A stretch of DNA of 64,000 nt from Phoronis australis (taxonomy: Eukaryota; Phoronida; Phoronidae): contig NMRA01000175.1 of assembly GCA_002633005.1 (NCBI GenBank), positions 487,130-551,129 on the forward strand, written 5' to 3'. Shown here one piece after another: positions 58,001-64,000 of the stretch. The notes under the pieces are model-generated. The model ran no database searches and was not told the DNA's origin. It was given only the letters and a program-made list of their open reading frames with translations. Positions within the stretch are counted from its first letter, which is position 1. Each line of letters starts with the position of its first letter. Both the position numbers and the translations under genes were made by a program.

Positions 58001-58820
58001 AGTTTTGTGTTTGATATGGATGTCTGAAGTGAAGCACTCGTGGAATTCAAAGCATCATACCTTGTAGTATATAGTGTATTGGAAACGATCAGAAGCTGAG
58101 GACGCCTGTGCCTTATGGCTGTGCTTCACAACAAGGTGACGACCAGAGCTACCTGGGCTTTGTGAAATTTCAGGGTTGTTGTAATTGCCAAGATTGCCTG
58201 ACTTCGGGAATCGAACCAGCGACCCCGATTTAACAGGCGAGCCTGTTAACCATTCAGCTTATAGCCCGTTAGCGAGTGGCTAAAAGAGGCTCATATATGA
58301 GTCACGACCGGAATCACTTTCACAACATTCCCCTCCCCCTTTCCTATGAACAAGCGCGTCAGCTGCCAGGTGAACATTTACATTATGACTGTACACATAC
58401 TTTACATAATGCTTGTATTATAGTACAGGCTGTGCATGCACCTTACACTTAAGGGTCTAACGGAGCTCAAAAAACAGTGGTAACTAGCTGAATTTTTACG
58501 ACAGTCTTCATTCAGCTAGTTGGCTGGCTACCTCTAGTACTACTAGACAGTCGAGCCTAGACTCAAAAATAGAGAATAGAATCGAATCGACCTCTCGTCC
58601 GAGTCGACAGGTGCAACAGTGGCGTTTGTTTACCGACTACTAACTACGCAAGCCGGGCTGGTTAGCTAACTAACTATACCTTCAACTGCTCTGCAGGAGC
58701 ACATTGGAGATTTAATAGTGGCATATATAACAAATAAATAATTAAACTCTCAACTAAATTTGGAAAAATACCTTCCGAGGCCAGTGCGAGACAACAAACG
58801 ACCAAAGCTATTGCCGACAT
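43069..58820 (-). CDS. Papain-family (C1A) cysteine protease with long N-terminal extension, CfaD-like, 10 exons, 560 aa
   Basis: Coding exons on the minus strand in order: 58820-58772, 53574-53380, 52241-52072, 51581-51329, 49338-49143, 48821-48628, 45843-45752, 45388-45230, 44479-44290, 43253-43069. All introns are GT-AG, every phase agrees, and the stop is TAA. The first exon is a signal peptide ([17 protein letters not shown]). About 220 residues of N-terminal extension follow, then an I29-type inhibitory propeptide, then the C1A catalytic domain. This long architecture matches proteins annotated as counting-factor-associated protein D-like in invertebrates. The enzyme should be secreted or lysosomal and cleave proteins after removal of the prosegment. 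Catalytic Cys367, His508 and Asn528 and oxyanion Gln361 are all present, so it should be active. Donors of exons 1, 2 and 7 (GTATTT, GTACTA, GTATTC) are weak but fixed by frame and homology. It converges with the cyclase gene and diverges from the 63142 gene. Confidence 0.95.
43940..44135. repeat. Dispersed roughly 200-bp repeat family, copy 3 (protease intron 9)
   Basis: Blocks AGACCACAT, GATAAGTGATTTCTGGGTTT, GCAAAGAATTAACTGTTCG and AAAATGACACATTGTGACAA match the copies at 8115-8335 and 28190-28385 in order and orientation. Confidence 0.5.
46658..46815. repeat. Degenerate roughly 35-bp tandem repeat (protease intron 6)
   Basis: Four or five units of ATTTGGTATGCAAGAAAGTC followed by AAA-AT-TGC recur every 33-38 bases. 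Units differ at several positions. No coding potential. Confidence 0.6.
47720..47975. repeat. Dispersed repeat (AAAACACTG-TACAGTTTTC family), protease intron 6
   Basis: The block ATCTCAAAAACACTGTTACA then GTTTTCCAA matches 53880-53915 (ATTTTAAAAACACTGCTACA then GTTTTCTAA). Its right part, TTCCGAAGTTGGCCAAATTT, matches 19867-19890. Low-copy dispersed noncoding repeat. Confidence 0.4.
48629..49290 (-). other. Protease I29 inhibitory propeptide (exons 5-6)
   Basis: About residues 259-315. [19 protein letters not shown] then [20 protein letters not shown] fit the ERFNIN-like helix pattern, and [11 protein letters not shown] corresponds to the GNFD-like turn region. This segment normally blocks the active site until processed. 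Exons 49338-49143 and 48821-48628 join at ACCAG/A, giving Arg-Phe. Confidence 0.85.
49690..50735 (+). mobile_element. Degenerate LINE fragment with RNase H domain (protease intron 4, antisense)
   Basis: Broken by frameshifts and stops, the plus strand encodes a type I RNase H with all four acidic positions recognisable: [11 protein letters not shown] (about 49804), [13 protein letters not shown] (about 49919), [14 protein letters not shown] (about 49990) and [19 protein letters not shown] (about 50125). Downstream, [20 protein letters not shown] resembles the Cys/His motif after RNase H in I/Jockey-type LINEs. It is a 5'-truncated, inactive copy on the strand opposite the host gene. Confidence 0.75.
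53815..54010. repeat. Dispersed repeat (AAAACACTG-TACAGTTTTC family), protease intron 1
   Basis: The counterpart of 47720-47840, sharing the ATAAACATTGACG/ATAAATGTTCAAG block and the TAAAAACACTGCTACAGTTT core in the same order. No ORF. Confidence 0.4.
54569..54866. repeat. 76-78-bp tandem array with palindromic core (protease intron 1)
   Basis: Four units begin at about 54583, 54659, 54737 and 54815. Each contains ATATAACTGGACCC, a 7-8-base spacer such as GTTACGAT, then GGGTCCAGTTATAT, followed by TTATATAGACAGACCCATCC and GGCAGGTCAACC. The 78-base period is a multiple of three, so one minus-strand frame stays open across the array (54649-54957); that frame is a by-product. Confidence 0.9.
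54870..55240 (+). repeat. Repeat family with CTCF-core-like motifs, plus-strand block 1 (protease intron 1)
   Basis: Three units related, in reverse orientation, to the cyclase intron repeats at 30030-31470. CTCF-core-like motifs on the plus strand: 54875-54888 (CCACTAGGTGGCGC, 14/14), 54996-55009 (12/14) and 55139-55152 (12/14), spaced 121 and 143 bases. Shared neighbours include AAAAATGGCCACTAG and a TTTTGGATGG-type block on the complement. Confidence 0.7.
56010..56570 (+). repeat. Repeat family with CTCF-core-like motifs, plus-strand block 2 (protease intron 1)
   Basis: Further units of the family, with AAAAATGGCCACTAGGTTGT (motif 56271-56284, 11/14) and CCTCTAGGGGGCAC (56367-56380, 13/14). 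The complement of 56170-56220 reads GAAAATTGG-AAACATGTTCCTTATGAGAAA, matching TGAAAATGGCGTTTCTTATGAGAAA at 30702-30726 in the cyclase gene. Confidence 0.65.
56676..57055. repeat. 60-bp direct repeats about 300 bp apart flanking a SINE
   Basis: ATATGCATATAATGTGGGTG through CAGCTTTGCAACCTGTCCCACTGC and CTCCATACAAGA at about 56676-56735 is repeated with only a few changes at about 56977-57037. The interval holds the tRNA-derived SINE at 56738-56890. Confidence 0.7.
56738..56890 (+). repeat. tRNA-derived SINE (protease intron 1)
   Basis: GCAGTGTGGCCTGGTTGATA supplies an A box, and GTGGGTTCGAGTCCCACC is a B box with a perfect 5-bp T-arm. The outer GCAGTGT and ACACTGC could pair like an acceptor stem, but six extra bases separate the T-arm from it and the anticodon arm does not form. 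It continues into a tail ending AATAAAGCATAAAAATA. This is a SINE of the tRNA class rather than a functional tRNA. Confidence 0.65.
57460..58083. mobile_element. Long fold-back palindrome, about 620 bp (protease intron 1)
   Basis: The left arm begins CCCAATACACTATATATATA then CTACAAGGTATGA; the right arm ends TCATACCTTGTAGTATATAG then TGTATTGG. The arms remain pairable nearly all the way in (for example CGTACTGTCAATGTG against CACATTGACAGTACG, and TTATCACGAAAGGT against ACCTTCCGTGATAA), leaving a central loop of only about 40 bases near 57781-57820. No ORF with recognisable function. It is a large fold-back element or recent inverted duplication. Confidence 0.85.
58200..58290 (-). repeat. tRNA-derived SINE-like sequence (protease intron 1)
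   Basis: The minus strand has A-box-like TAAGCTGAATGGTTAACAGG and B box GCTGGTTCGATTCCCGAAG about 35 bases later, with a CGCCTGTTAAATCGGGG stretch between. The layout matches a tRNA-derived Pol III promoter. The ends do not pair as a tRNA. Confidence 0.5.
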
Positions 58821-58858
58821 CTTGGAAGCTTTGTGAGTGGCACATGATCGTCATATGA

Positions 58859-58866
58859 CTTTTATA
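58859..58866 (-). promoter_or_regulatory. TATA box of the protease gene
   Basis: The minus strand reads TATAAAAG 39-46 bases upstream of the protease initiation codon. A start site about 30 bases downstream would fall near 58835 in CACTCACAAAGC, leaving a very short 5' UTR and no need for an untranslated exon. Confidence 0.6.
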
Positions 58867-58869
58867 CAA

Positions 58870-60350
58870 CATATAGCGCACTCTCCTGGACATAATTTGA
58901 GTTATTGTAGACTGCATGATGAAGACTGGTTCCGAGAAACTCATTTCCAAGATAGATACATCGATAGATAAACGTTTATTCAAAGTCGGGTCAAGGGTTA
59001 AAAAATGACAACAAGTGCTATTTACCGAAAACTATATAAACAAAAACAAGAAGTTATAAAACTATAAAAACACGTAAAATAAAAACCTACGGGCTCAGGC
59101 CTGAGAAATGTCGACCATTAGCGCTAACACAAGTACCATTGTGGGATGACACAGCATACATCAAAAGAATTACATTAACATGTGGCACTAAGAAAGTTTA
59201 TTACTTGTAGTTTAAAGTCTTGAACATCTGAAATACATCTGACCCTGTTAGAGAGGGACTGATCTGAATTCGTCGGTGTGGCATAAAGAGTTGTAACCGT
59301 GAGTTCTTGTGTTAAAAACTGATTACTTAGAGTTCTCTTGATGCGAAGATCGTGAGAATTTTCTTTGAAATTGAAAACGTCTCCAAGGCAACATGGGGCA
59401 AATGAAGTGAGTAGGCCTATGTTTGAAAACTTCAGTGCATAGCTGTTACCGGCCCGTTGCGACTTTTCGGCCGCTATGCATCCATGCAGTTCTGGCTGAA
59501 ACAAAATAATTGCTCTATAACCCTTGACAACCCTCAAAGGTTTGGAGGAAAATTTGAAAACTCCTTTCAAGGCAAGCATGACTTACGCTTTTACAACTGT
59601 GGGAAAAGCCGATCCTGACCCAATGAGGACCATAATAATGGATTCTTGATTCCTGCCTTTATTTTTGATTAACACCAATGATGACGGAATGAGGATTGGT
59701 TGATATCTTCAAAACAGGGTTAATAGGATATAAACCTAGCGTGTGGTTCACGGCCATAAGCTGAATGTTTCATAGTGTATTTGGCGTGTGCAAACACCGA
59801 GCTGTCTTTACGAAGTGTCACAGCTTTGAGGGTTGCGGCAACTCCGGCGTTATGACTTCGTCTATCCGATGCTCTAGGTCTGTCGTCAAGAACTGCTTAT
59901 CAGCTTGTAAGGAACACTGATCTAAGGTTCTATTGCGAGGTGAGCGGGCTTCACGACTTCACGGCAATCAAACACTGGCTAAATAAATTGATATCGCAGA
60001 CTAAAACTGGTGACTTTCGAACAACTTGGCATTTGGAATTCTCTACATTCAAATCCGCACACGATGCCGGGTAATTTTCAGGGCAAGATATGCGCACTTT
60101 ATCTACAGAGTTACTATACAGAAATGCATAAATTAAAAAACTGATGTTAAGATAAAAATGACATATGATTACGAATGTAAAGAAATGTAAATAAGTTATT
60201 TTACATGTATACAGTTTTATCGACTCACACAAATAGATCTTATATTAAAAACAGATTTTGATAATATTTCGAATAAAACCTTATTTTCATTTGGGTTGAA
60301 TTATTTACATCTATATAGAAAAAATAATTTTGTTATGCATTTGAGGAATA
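58870..60350. other. Spacer upstream of the protease gene
   Basis: No recognisable host gene. Minus-strand ORFs at 59175-59579 and 59951-60232 match nothing I know. They may belong to the 3' part of the LINE whose reverse transcriptase lies at 60360-61850, because AATAAA in GACTTTGAATAAACG at about 58976 (minus) could be that element's 3' end. This link is speculative. Confidence 0.35.
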
Positions 60351-60359
60351 TCAGAATAT

Positions 60360-61850
60360 TTTTGTAAACATTGGGTTATTGTACGAGTGTCTAGAAAAGC
60401 TGTACCCTCTGCTCCTTGCATACCTCACAAGCAAAGAAAATATGAGCATTTGTTTGGGTGTCTCTAGAGGAACACAGAGGTGAAATGTTATTAAAATTAG
60501 GTCTAAATTTGTCGTTGTTTNAAAAATAGTCCGCATCTTAATGTGTATAGGATTATTTCAAGGTTGTAAGGAAGTTGGAATGATGTCAATGGGACTGGCA
60601 ACTCTTGGGTTGTGCTACGCAGTTTTAAATTATTTTTGAGAGTGACGATTGAAGTGCTCTCTTTTATTTTGGATGGTAAGGAATTTCAGTTGCCAATGCA
60701 AGTTAATATCGTAGATCTCGTAAAGGATTGGCTGAGGGAAGATGGTATAGTGTATATACACGTATTACATTGTCGCAGTCCTGGCCTTGTGTTAAGTCTT
60801 CTGTTAGAGTCAATTGAGGATTTTGTTTGAATAATTGTTCATGTTGTTTAAGGCTTTCAATGTATACATGGGCAGGTGGAGTTTACGACGGGTTGCTAGT
60901 TTGCTCCAGTTGAGACTGTTTAGAACCTTGATTGTACAGTTGAGATTTTAAAGATGTCTTGAAGTATGGGGGAAGTTCCTACATATGGGTAGAGTGTAAG
61001 CATTACAACTGGAGCTTGATATAATCCAAAGGGTCCTTTTCTGGGCTGTCTGGAGTTTCTTAGTGTTGCCAAAACCCCAAGTTGAAATTGGTCGTAGTTT
61101 AAATGTGGGAGGACAAGTGAATTATACATTAACTTGAAAGCTGAGAGAGGAAGATAAAATTTCAATTCCTAAATGAGTCCACCGAGTTTATTCAGTTTGT
61201 TTGAAATGAGGTTTATGTGTTTATGTGGGGGGGCACCACGAGACGTTTTTGTCAACGGCACCAAGGAAAAGGAAATCGTCCAAGTGACTGGTTATTTTGG
61301 TATTTATATAAACGGTGGAAATAAAGCATTTTTATCTTTCTTTTGGGAGTAGTGGAAGATCATTCATTTACTTTTTGATGTATTATTTGACTCGCTGTTC
61401 ACGGAAAACCAGACTGAAATAGATTCAAGGTGACTGTTGATCGTGGCTGATTGTTGTAAAGTGTGTTGGGAAGATTCAGAGGGTGTGACGAGACAAGTGT
61501 CGTCAGCATAAAGAAGTGTATCCATGGGAGAATACGGGAGATCATTGATGTAACTTAAAAAGAAAAGTAGGCCAAGGACAGAACCTTGGGGAACTCCGGT
61601 AGATACTGGTAAGCAACTTGTGTTTGGATATTTTTTCTATAATTTTCGAAATTGTGGGGAGAATAGTAGTGGGTCTATAATTGCCATGGTGATCTGGGTT
61701 CAAATGATACTGATTAAAAATAGGGATTTTCCTTTTGCAATCTTGACAACATCTGGAAATATCGATATCGGTGTGCAAGCATTGGTTAATGGTGGTCGTG
61801 AGAGGTTCAATTATAAAAGAACTGCTCATTTTGATAATTTTGGATAAGTT
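60360..61850 (-). mobile_element. Degenerate LINE reverse transcriptase
   Basis: The minus strand, with many stops and frameshifts, shows the canonical order of non-LTR RT motifs. ISRCCQDCKRKIPIFNQYHL and YRPTTILPTISKIIEKISKH lie at about 61620-61770; these are the RPI-LPxxSK block. MDTLLYADDTCLVTP contains the catalytic YADD (complement of about 61485-61525). KFYLPLSAFKLMYNSLVLPH with LNYDQFQLG lies at 61080-61165, the thumb region. NISPLCSSRDTQTNAHIFFA at about 60430-60490 resembles the C-terminal Cys-rich end. One N at 60521 interrupts it. Inactive. Confidence 0.8.
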
Positions 61851-62076
61851 GTCGTGAAAAGTGCTATTTATTTGCGTCCATTTCCCTTATAATATGTTGT
61901 ACAAATTTATTATTTACGTGTTTGAAAGACATTTCATTTGGCTGGGAAGATAGCCTTTGAAACTCTTGTTGATTCAGAAAGAGAGTGGGCCGATTTGGGT
62001 AAAGTAGATGTTGACTAAACTTGCCACTTCGGGTAGGTCACTGGTTTTAGTCTTATGTGAACGACATTCTGGGGTA

Positions 62077-62166
62077 CCTTCGGTCTCGGTCGATACGCGG
62101 AATAATGTCTCGTGGGATATTACTTCATCAACGCCACTCTCGGTACGTTTTGTCTATGTATATATT
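62077..62166. repeat. Dispersed repeat sharing a block with 8551-8642
   Basis: CCTTCGGTCTCGGTCGATAC, GTCTCGTGGGATATTAC and CGGTACGTTTTGTCTATGTA occur in the same order and spacing as in the 8551-8642 copy. Noncoding. Confidence 0.6.
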
Positions 62167-62703
62167 CTACATTTTGTCAAACAATAGAATCCTTCAGAGG
62201 ATTTGGATCGCCTCATTTAGTGTCAAAATTATTTTTTTTACGTTACAGATATTTTAAAACGCAACGAAAAATACATGCGTAAGGCGTGGGTGTTAATTCA
62301 CAATTCACACGTTCACAACGACGATACTGATTACCTCAATTACAAAGAGAGTAAATTGGCATGGCACTGTTCGACTGATGAGAAACTTTATAGCAAAAGC
62401 CATGTCTGTTCGTAAAAAGTTAATTAACATTTAAGATATCTGATTTTTGTATATCAATGATATCTACAAGGCTAGCCTCTGAGGCTTGGAATTCTTTTCT
62501 TGAATGTGACGTACGTATTTACTACATACAAAAACAATGTCAATGTAAGGAGAATTATTGGAGTCGGAAACTGAGACTTCTTCCACATGTAGCAGATCAG
62601 ATAAACTGCGATTGTCATGAATGTGAATCGTGATACATTTCCTTTATGACGTCACCTACAGAATTTAATGGCAGATTATACATGTACGTTAGGGTAAGTC
62701 CTG

Positions 62704-62952
62704 GAGCCCGTTCCAATAAAATTGACTTAGCAAAGACAAAGCTTAAATTTCAGTCCATTTAACTTAAACTTGTTTCAAGACCGTTTAAACAAAGCTAAGA
62801 GATCCTAAATTTGACTTAAGTTTTTGACATAATTTTTATGTTAATTTTGACTGTCTTACCATTACTAGTGCCGGATATGGAAGTTTCAAAGTTTAGAAGA
62901 ATCTTAGACTTAAGTCAAAAACGAACTTAATCATTTTCTTGGAACGGGTCCC
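62704..62952. mobile_element. MITE-like element, TIR GGGRCCCGTTCCAA, long copy
   Basis: It starts GAGCCCGTTCCAATAAAATT and ends ATTTTCTTGGAACGGGTCCC. The interior is rich in CTTAAGT/ACTTAAG motifs. It has the same termini as the 94-bp element at 10315-10408, so the short copy is probably an internal deletion. Confidence 0.65.
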
Positions 62953-63141
62953 TGATTTACAACGCTTTTTAATTTGTTACAGTAAAATAATCTTTTCCAA
63001 GCAAAACACTTCGTTACGCTCTGAAGATTAAAAGGAATTTGACAAACAGTGGTTACAGTCACGTGATGATCATGGCTTAATTTCTCTTTTTAACTGTAAT
63101 TTCAGGTCCAAGGAAAGTTCATGTGACCTGGCTCTGTTCAA

Positions 63142-64000
63142 ATGTATTGTTTTGACAACATCCGCCGGCGCAAGTTTCTATTTTACTTTGATGGTTCCAA
63201 CGACAGTTTTGTAAAGTGCGCGTGGCCAATCAACGTGAATTGTTTCTTGATTTACCGTGGAGTCGTAGCCCTTTATGTGCTCACACTTTTCTTACTAGAG
63301 CCAATTTTAGTTGTCAAGGTTTACGAATTGCCTGGTGAAGTTGCGTGGAAGTGTTTTGCACACTTCGAAGTGTGGCATAACGGTGTTGTAGTCTTGTATT
63401 TTATGGTGGCGTTTATTACGCAACTTTACAGATTTAAAATCAAGAAAAACGAGATATCTCCAAAGGAAAGTCTCAACAGTGGTAGCAGTGAAGGAAACTT
63501 CCACGCGAATAGTTTAAAGGTTACCTTGCCGAGGTCTTCAGCAGAAACCACTCTCAGGTCGAGTGTTATCGACACAAAAAAGATGGCAGATGAAAACTCG
63601 ATCCATTCTCACCTAGTATTTAATCTTCCGCATGACACACTAAAGTGGTACAATAAAACACGATGGGTTCTTCTAAACATTTCATTCAATGCCGGAATAT
63701 TGCTAGTGACTATATTTTGGGTGACGTTCTTTTTAATCAAGCCGGCGAAAAAGAAATTTCATTTCGTAGACTTCCACCGGAACATAATCGGGTTTAGTCT
63801 ACTCATATTGGAGATGGGACTTATATCACATCCTGTGTACATTGAACATTTCTGGCACACCAGTGTATTTGGTTGTATTTACTTTGCTTTTGTCACCACA
63901 TATGTATTCAACGGCGGAACTGATCTACACGGCGATAATAGAGTGGACATGATTGACCCTAATAACATGGGACTCGTTGCAGCGTTCTTAGCATGCAATA
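63142..64000 (+). CDS. Rolling-stone-like multi-pass membrane protein, 5' part (runs off window)
   Basis: An open frame of 286 codons runs without a stop from ATG 63142 to the window end. An in-frame TGA at 63124 supports this start, and TGTAATTTCAG ending at 63105 may be the acceptor of a 5'-UTR intron. Five or six hydrophobic segments are visible: FLIYRGVVALYVLTLFLLEP, NGVVVLYFMVAFITQLY, WVLLNISFNAGILLVTIFWV, IIGFSLLILEMGLISHPVYI and FGCIYFAFVTTYVFNGG. A hydrophilic Ser-rich loop of about 65 residues lies between the second and third. The R-x(n)-WPI start, the NxxxK-R-hydrophobic core, the HPVYIEHFWH-type loop and YVFNGG suggest the rolling-stone family, named from a Drosophila protein involved in myoblast fusion. 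Function here is inferred from family only. The long loop is larger than I would expect for the family. Confidence 0.8.
   Translation, partial: MYCFDNIRRRKFLFYFDGSNDSFVKCAWPINVNCFLIYRGVVALYVLTLFLLEPILVVKVYELPGEVAWKCFAHFEVWHNGVVVLYFMVAFITQLYRFKIKKNEISPKESLNSGSSEGNFHANSLKVTLPRSSAETTLRSSVIDTKKMADENSIHSHLVFNLPHDTLKWYNKTRWVLLNISFNAGILLVTIFWVTFFLIKPAKKKFHFVDFHRNIIGFSLLILEMGLISHPVYIEHFWHTSVFGCIYFAFVTTYVFNGGTDLHGDNRVDMIDPNNMGLVAAFLACN

Noticed and set aside
59175-59579. 134-codon minus-strand ORF
   Set aside because: No recognisable similarity and no splice context. It could be a LINE remnant, but I cannot support a gene.
1-64000. CRISPR arrays, operons, ribosome-binding sites, riboswitches
   Set aside because: Spliced animal genes and SINE/LINE content make bacterial features inapplicable. 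The tandem arrays here lack unique spacers of constant length.

Overview
This is genomic DNA of a multicellular animal. The genes are split into many small exons by GT-AG introns, the intergenic DNA is long and AT-rich, and tRNA-derived SINEs, LINE fragments, fold-back (MITE-like) elements and microsatellites are abundant. The gene families (receptor guanylyl cyclase, long CfaD-type cathepsin, rolling-stone-like membrane protein) and the TE mix suggest a non-vertebrate bilaterian, probably marine (hemichordate, cephalochordate or lophotrochozoan type). I cannot name the species. Runs of N at 26490-26497 and at 60521 mark assembly uncertainty.

Layout. 1-3293: repeats, no gene seen. 3294-4559 (+): intronless 421-codon ORF for a single-pass membrane protein. 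4560-14060: repeat-rich spacer holding a tandem duplication with nested insertions, several MITE-like hairpins, SINEs and a 290-bp TCTA/TCTG array. 14061-35769 (+): complete 23-exon receptor guanylyl cyclase (1104 residues by my splice model, every junction phase-consistent). 35770-43068: spacer between two convergent genes. 43069-58820 (-): complete 10-exon papain-family cysteine protease of the counting-factor-associated-protein-D type (560 residues). 58870-63141: spacer with a dead LINE reverse transcriptase. 63142-64000 (+): start of a rolling-stone-like multi-pass membrane protein that runs off the window.

The genes show no functional linkage. The cyclase is a cell-surface receptor that should make cGMP from GTP. 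The protease is secreted or lysosomal. The two other proteins are membrane proteins without assigned roles.

The most unusual signals are: (1) a dispersed, locally tandem 120-145-bp repeat family in introns of the cyclase and the protease whose units carry CTCF-core-like motifs, in opposite orientation in the two genes; (2) Arg-to-Lys and Asp-to-Asn changes in the cyclase catalytic site, with further loss of kinase-like motifs in its kinase-homology domain; (3) a roughly 620-bp fold-back palindrome and a 76-78-bp tandem array with a palindromic core in intron 1 of the protease gene; (4) a 60-bp tandem repeat that starts inside a cyclase coding exon and has copied the 5' splice-site neighbourhood into the intron.
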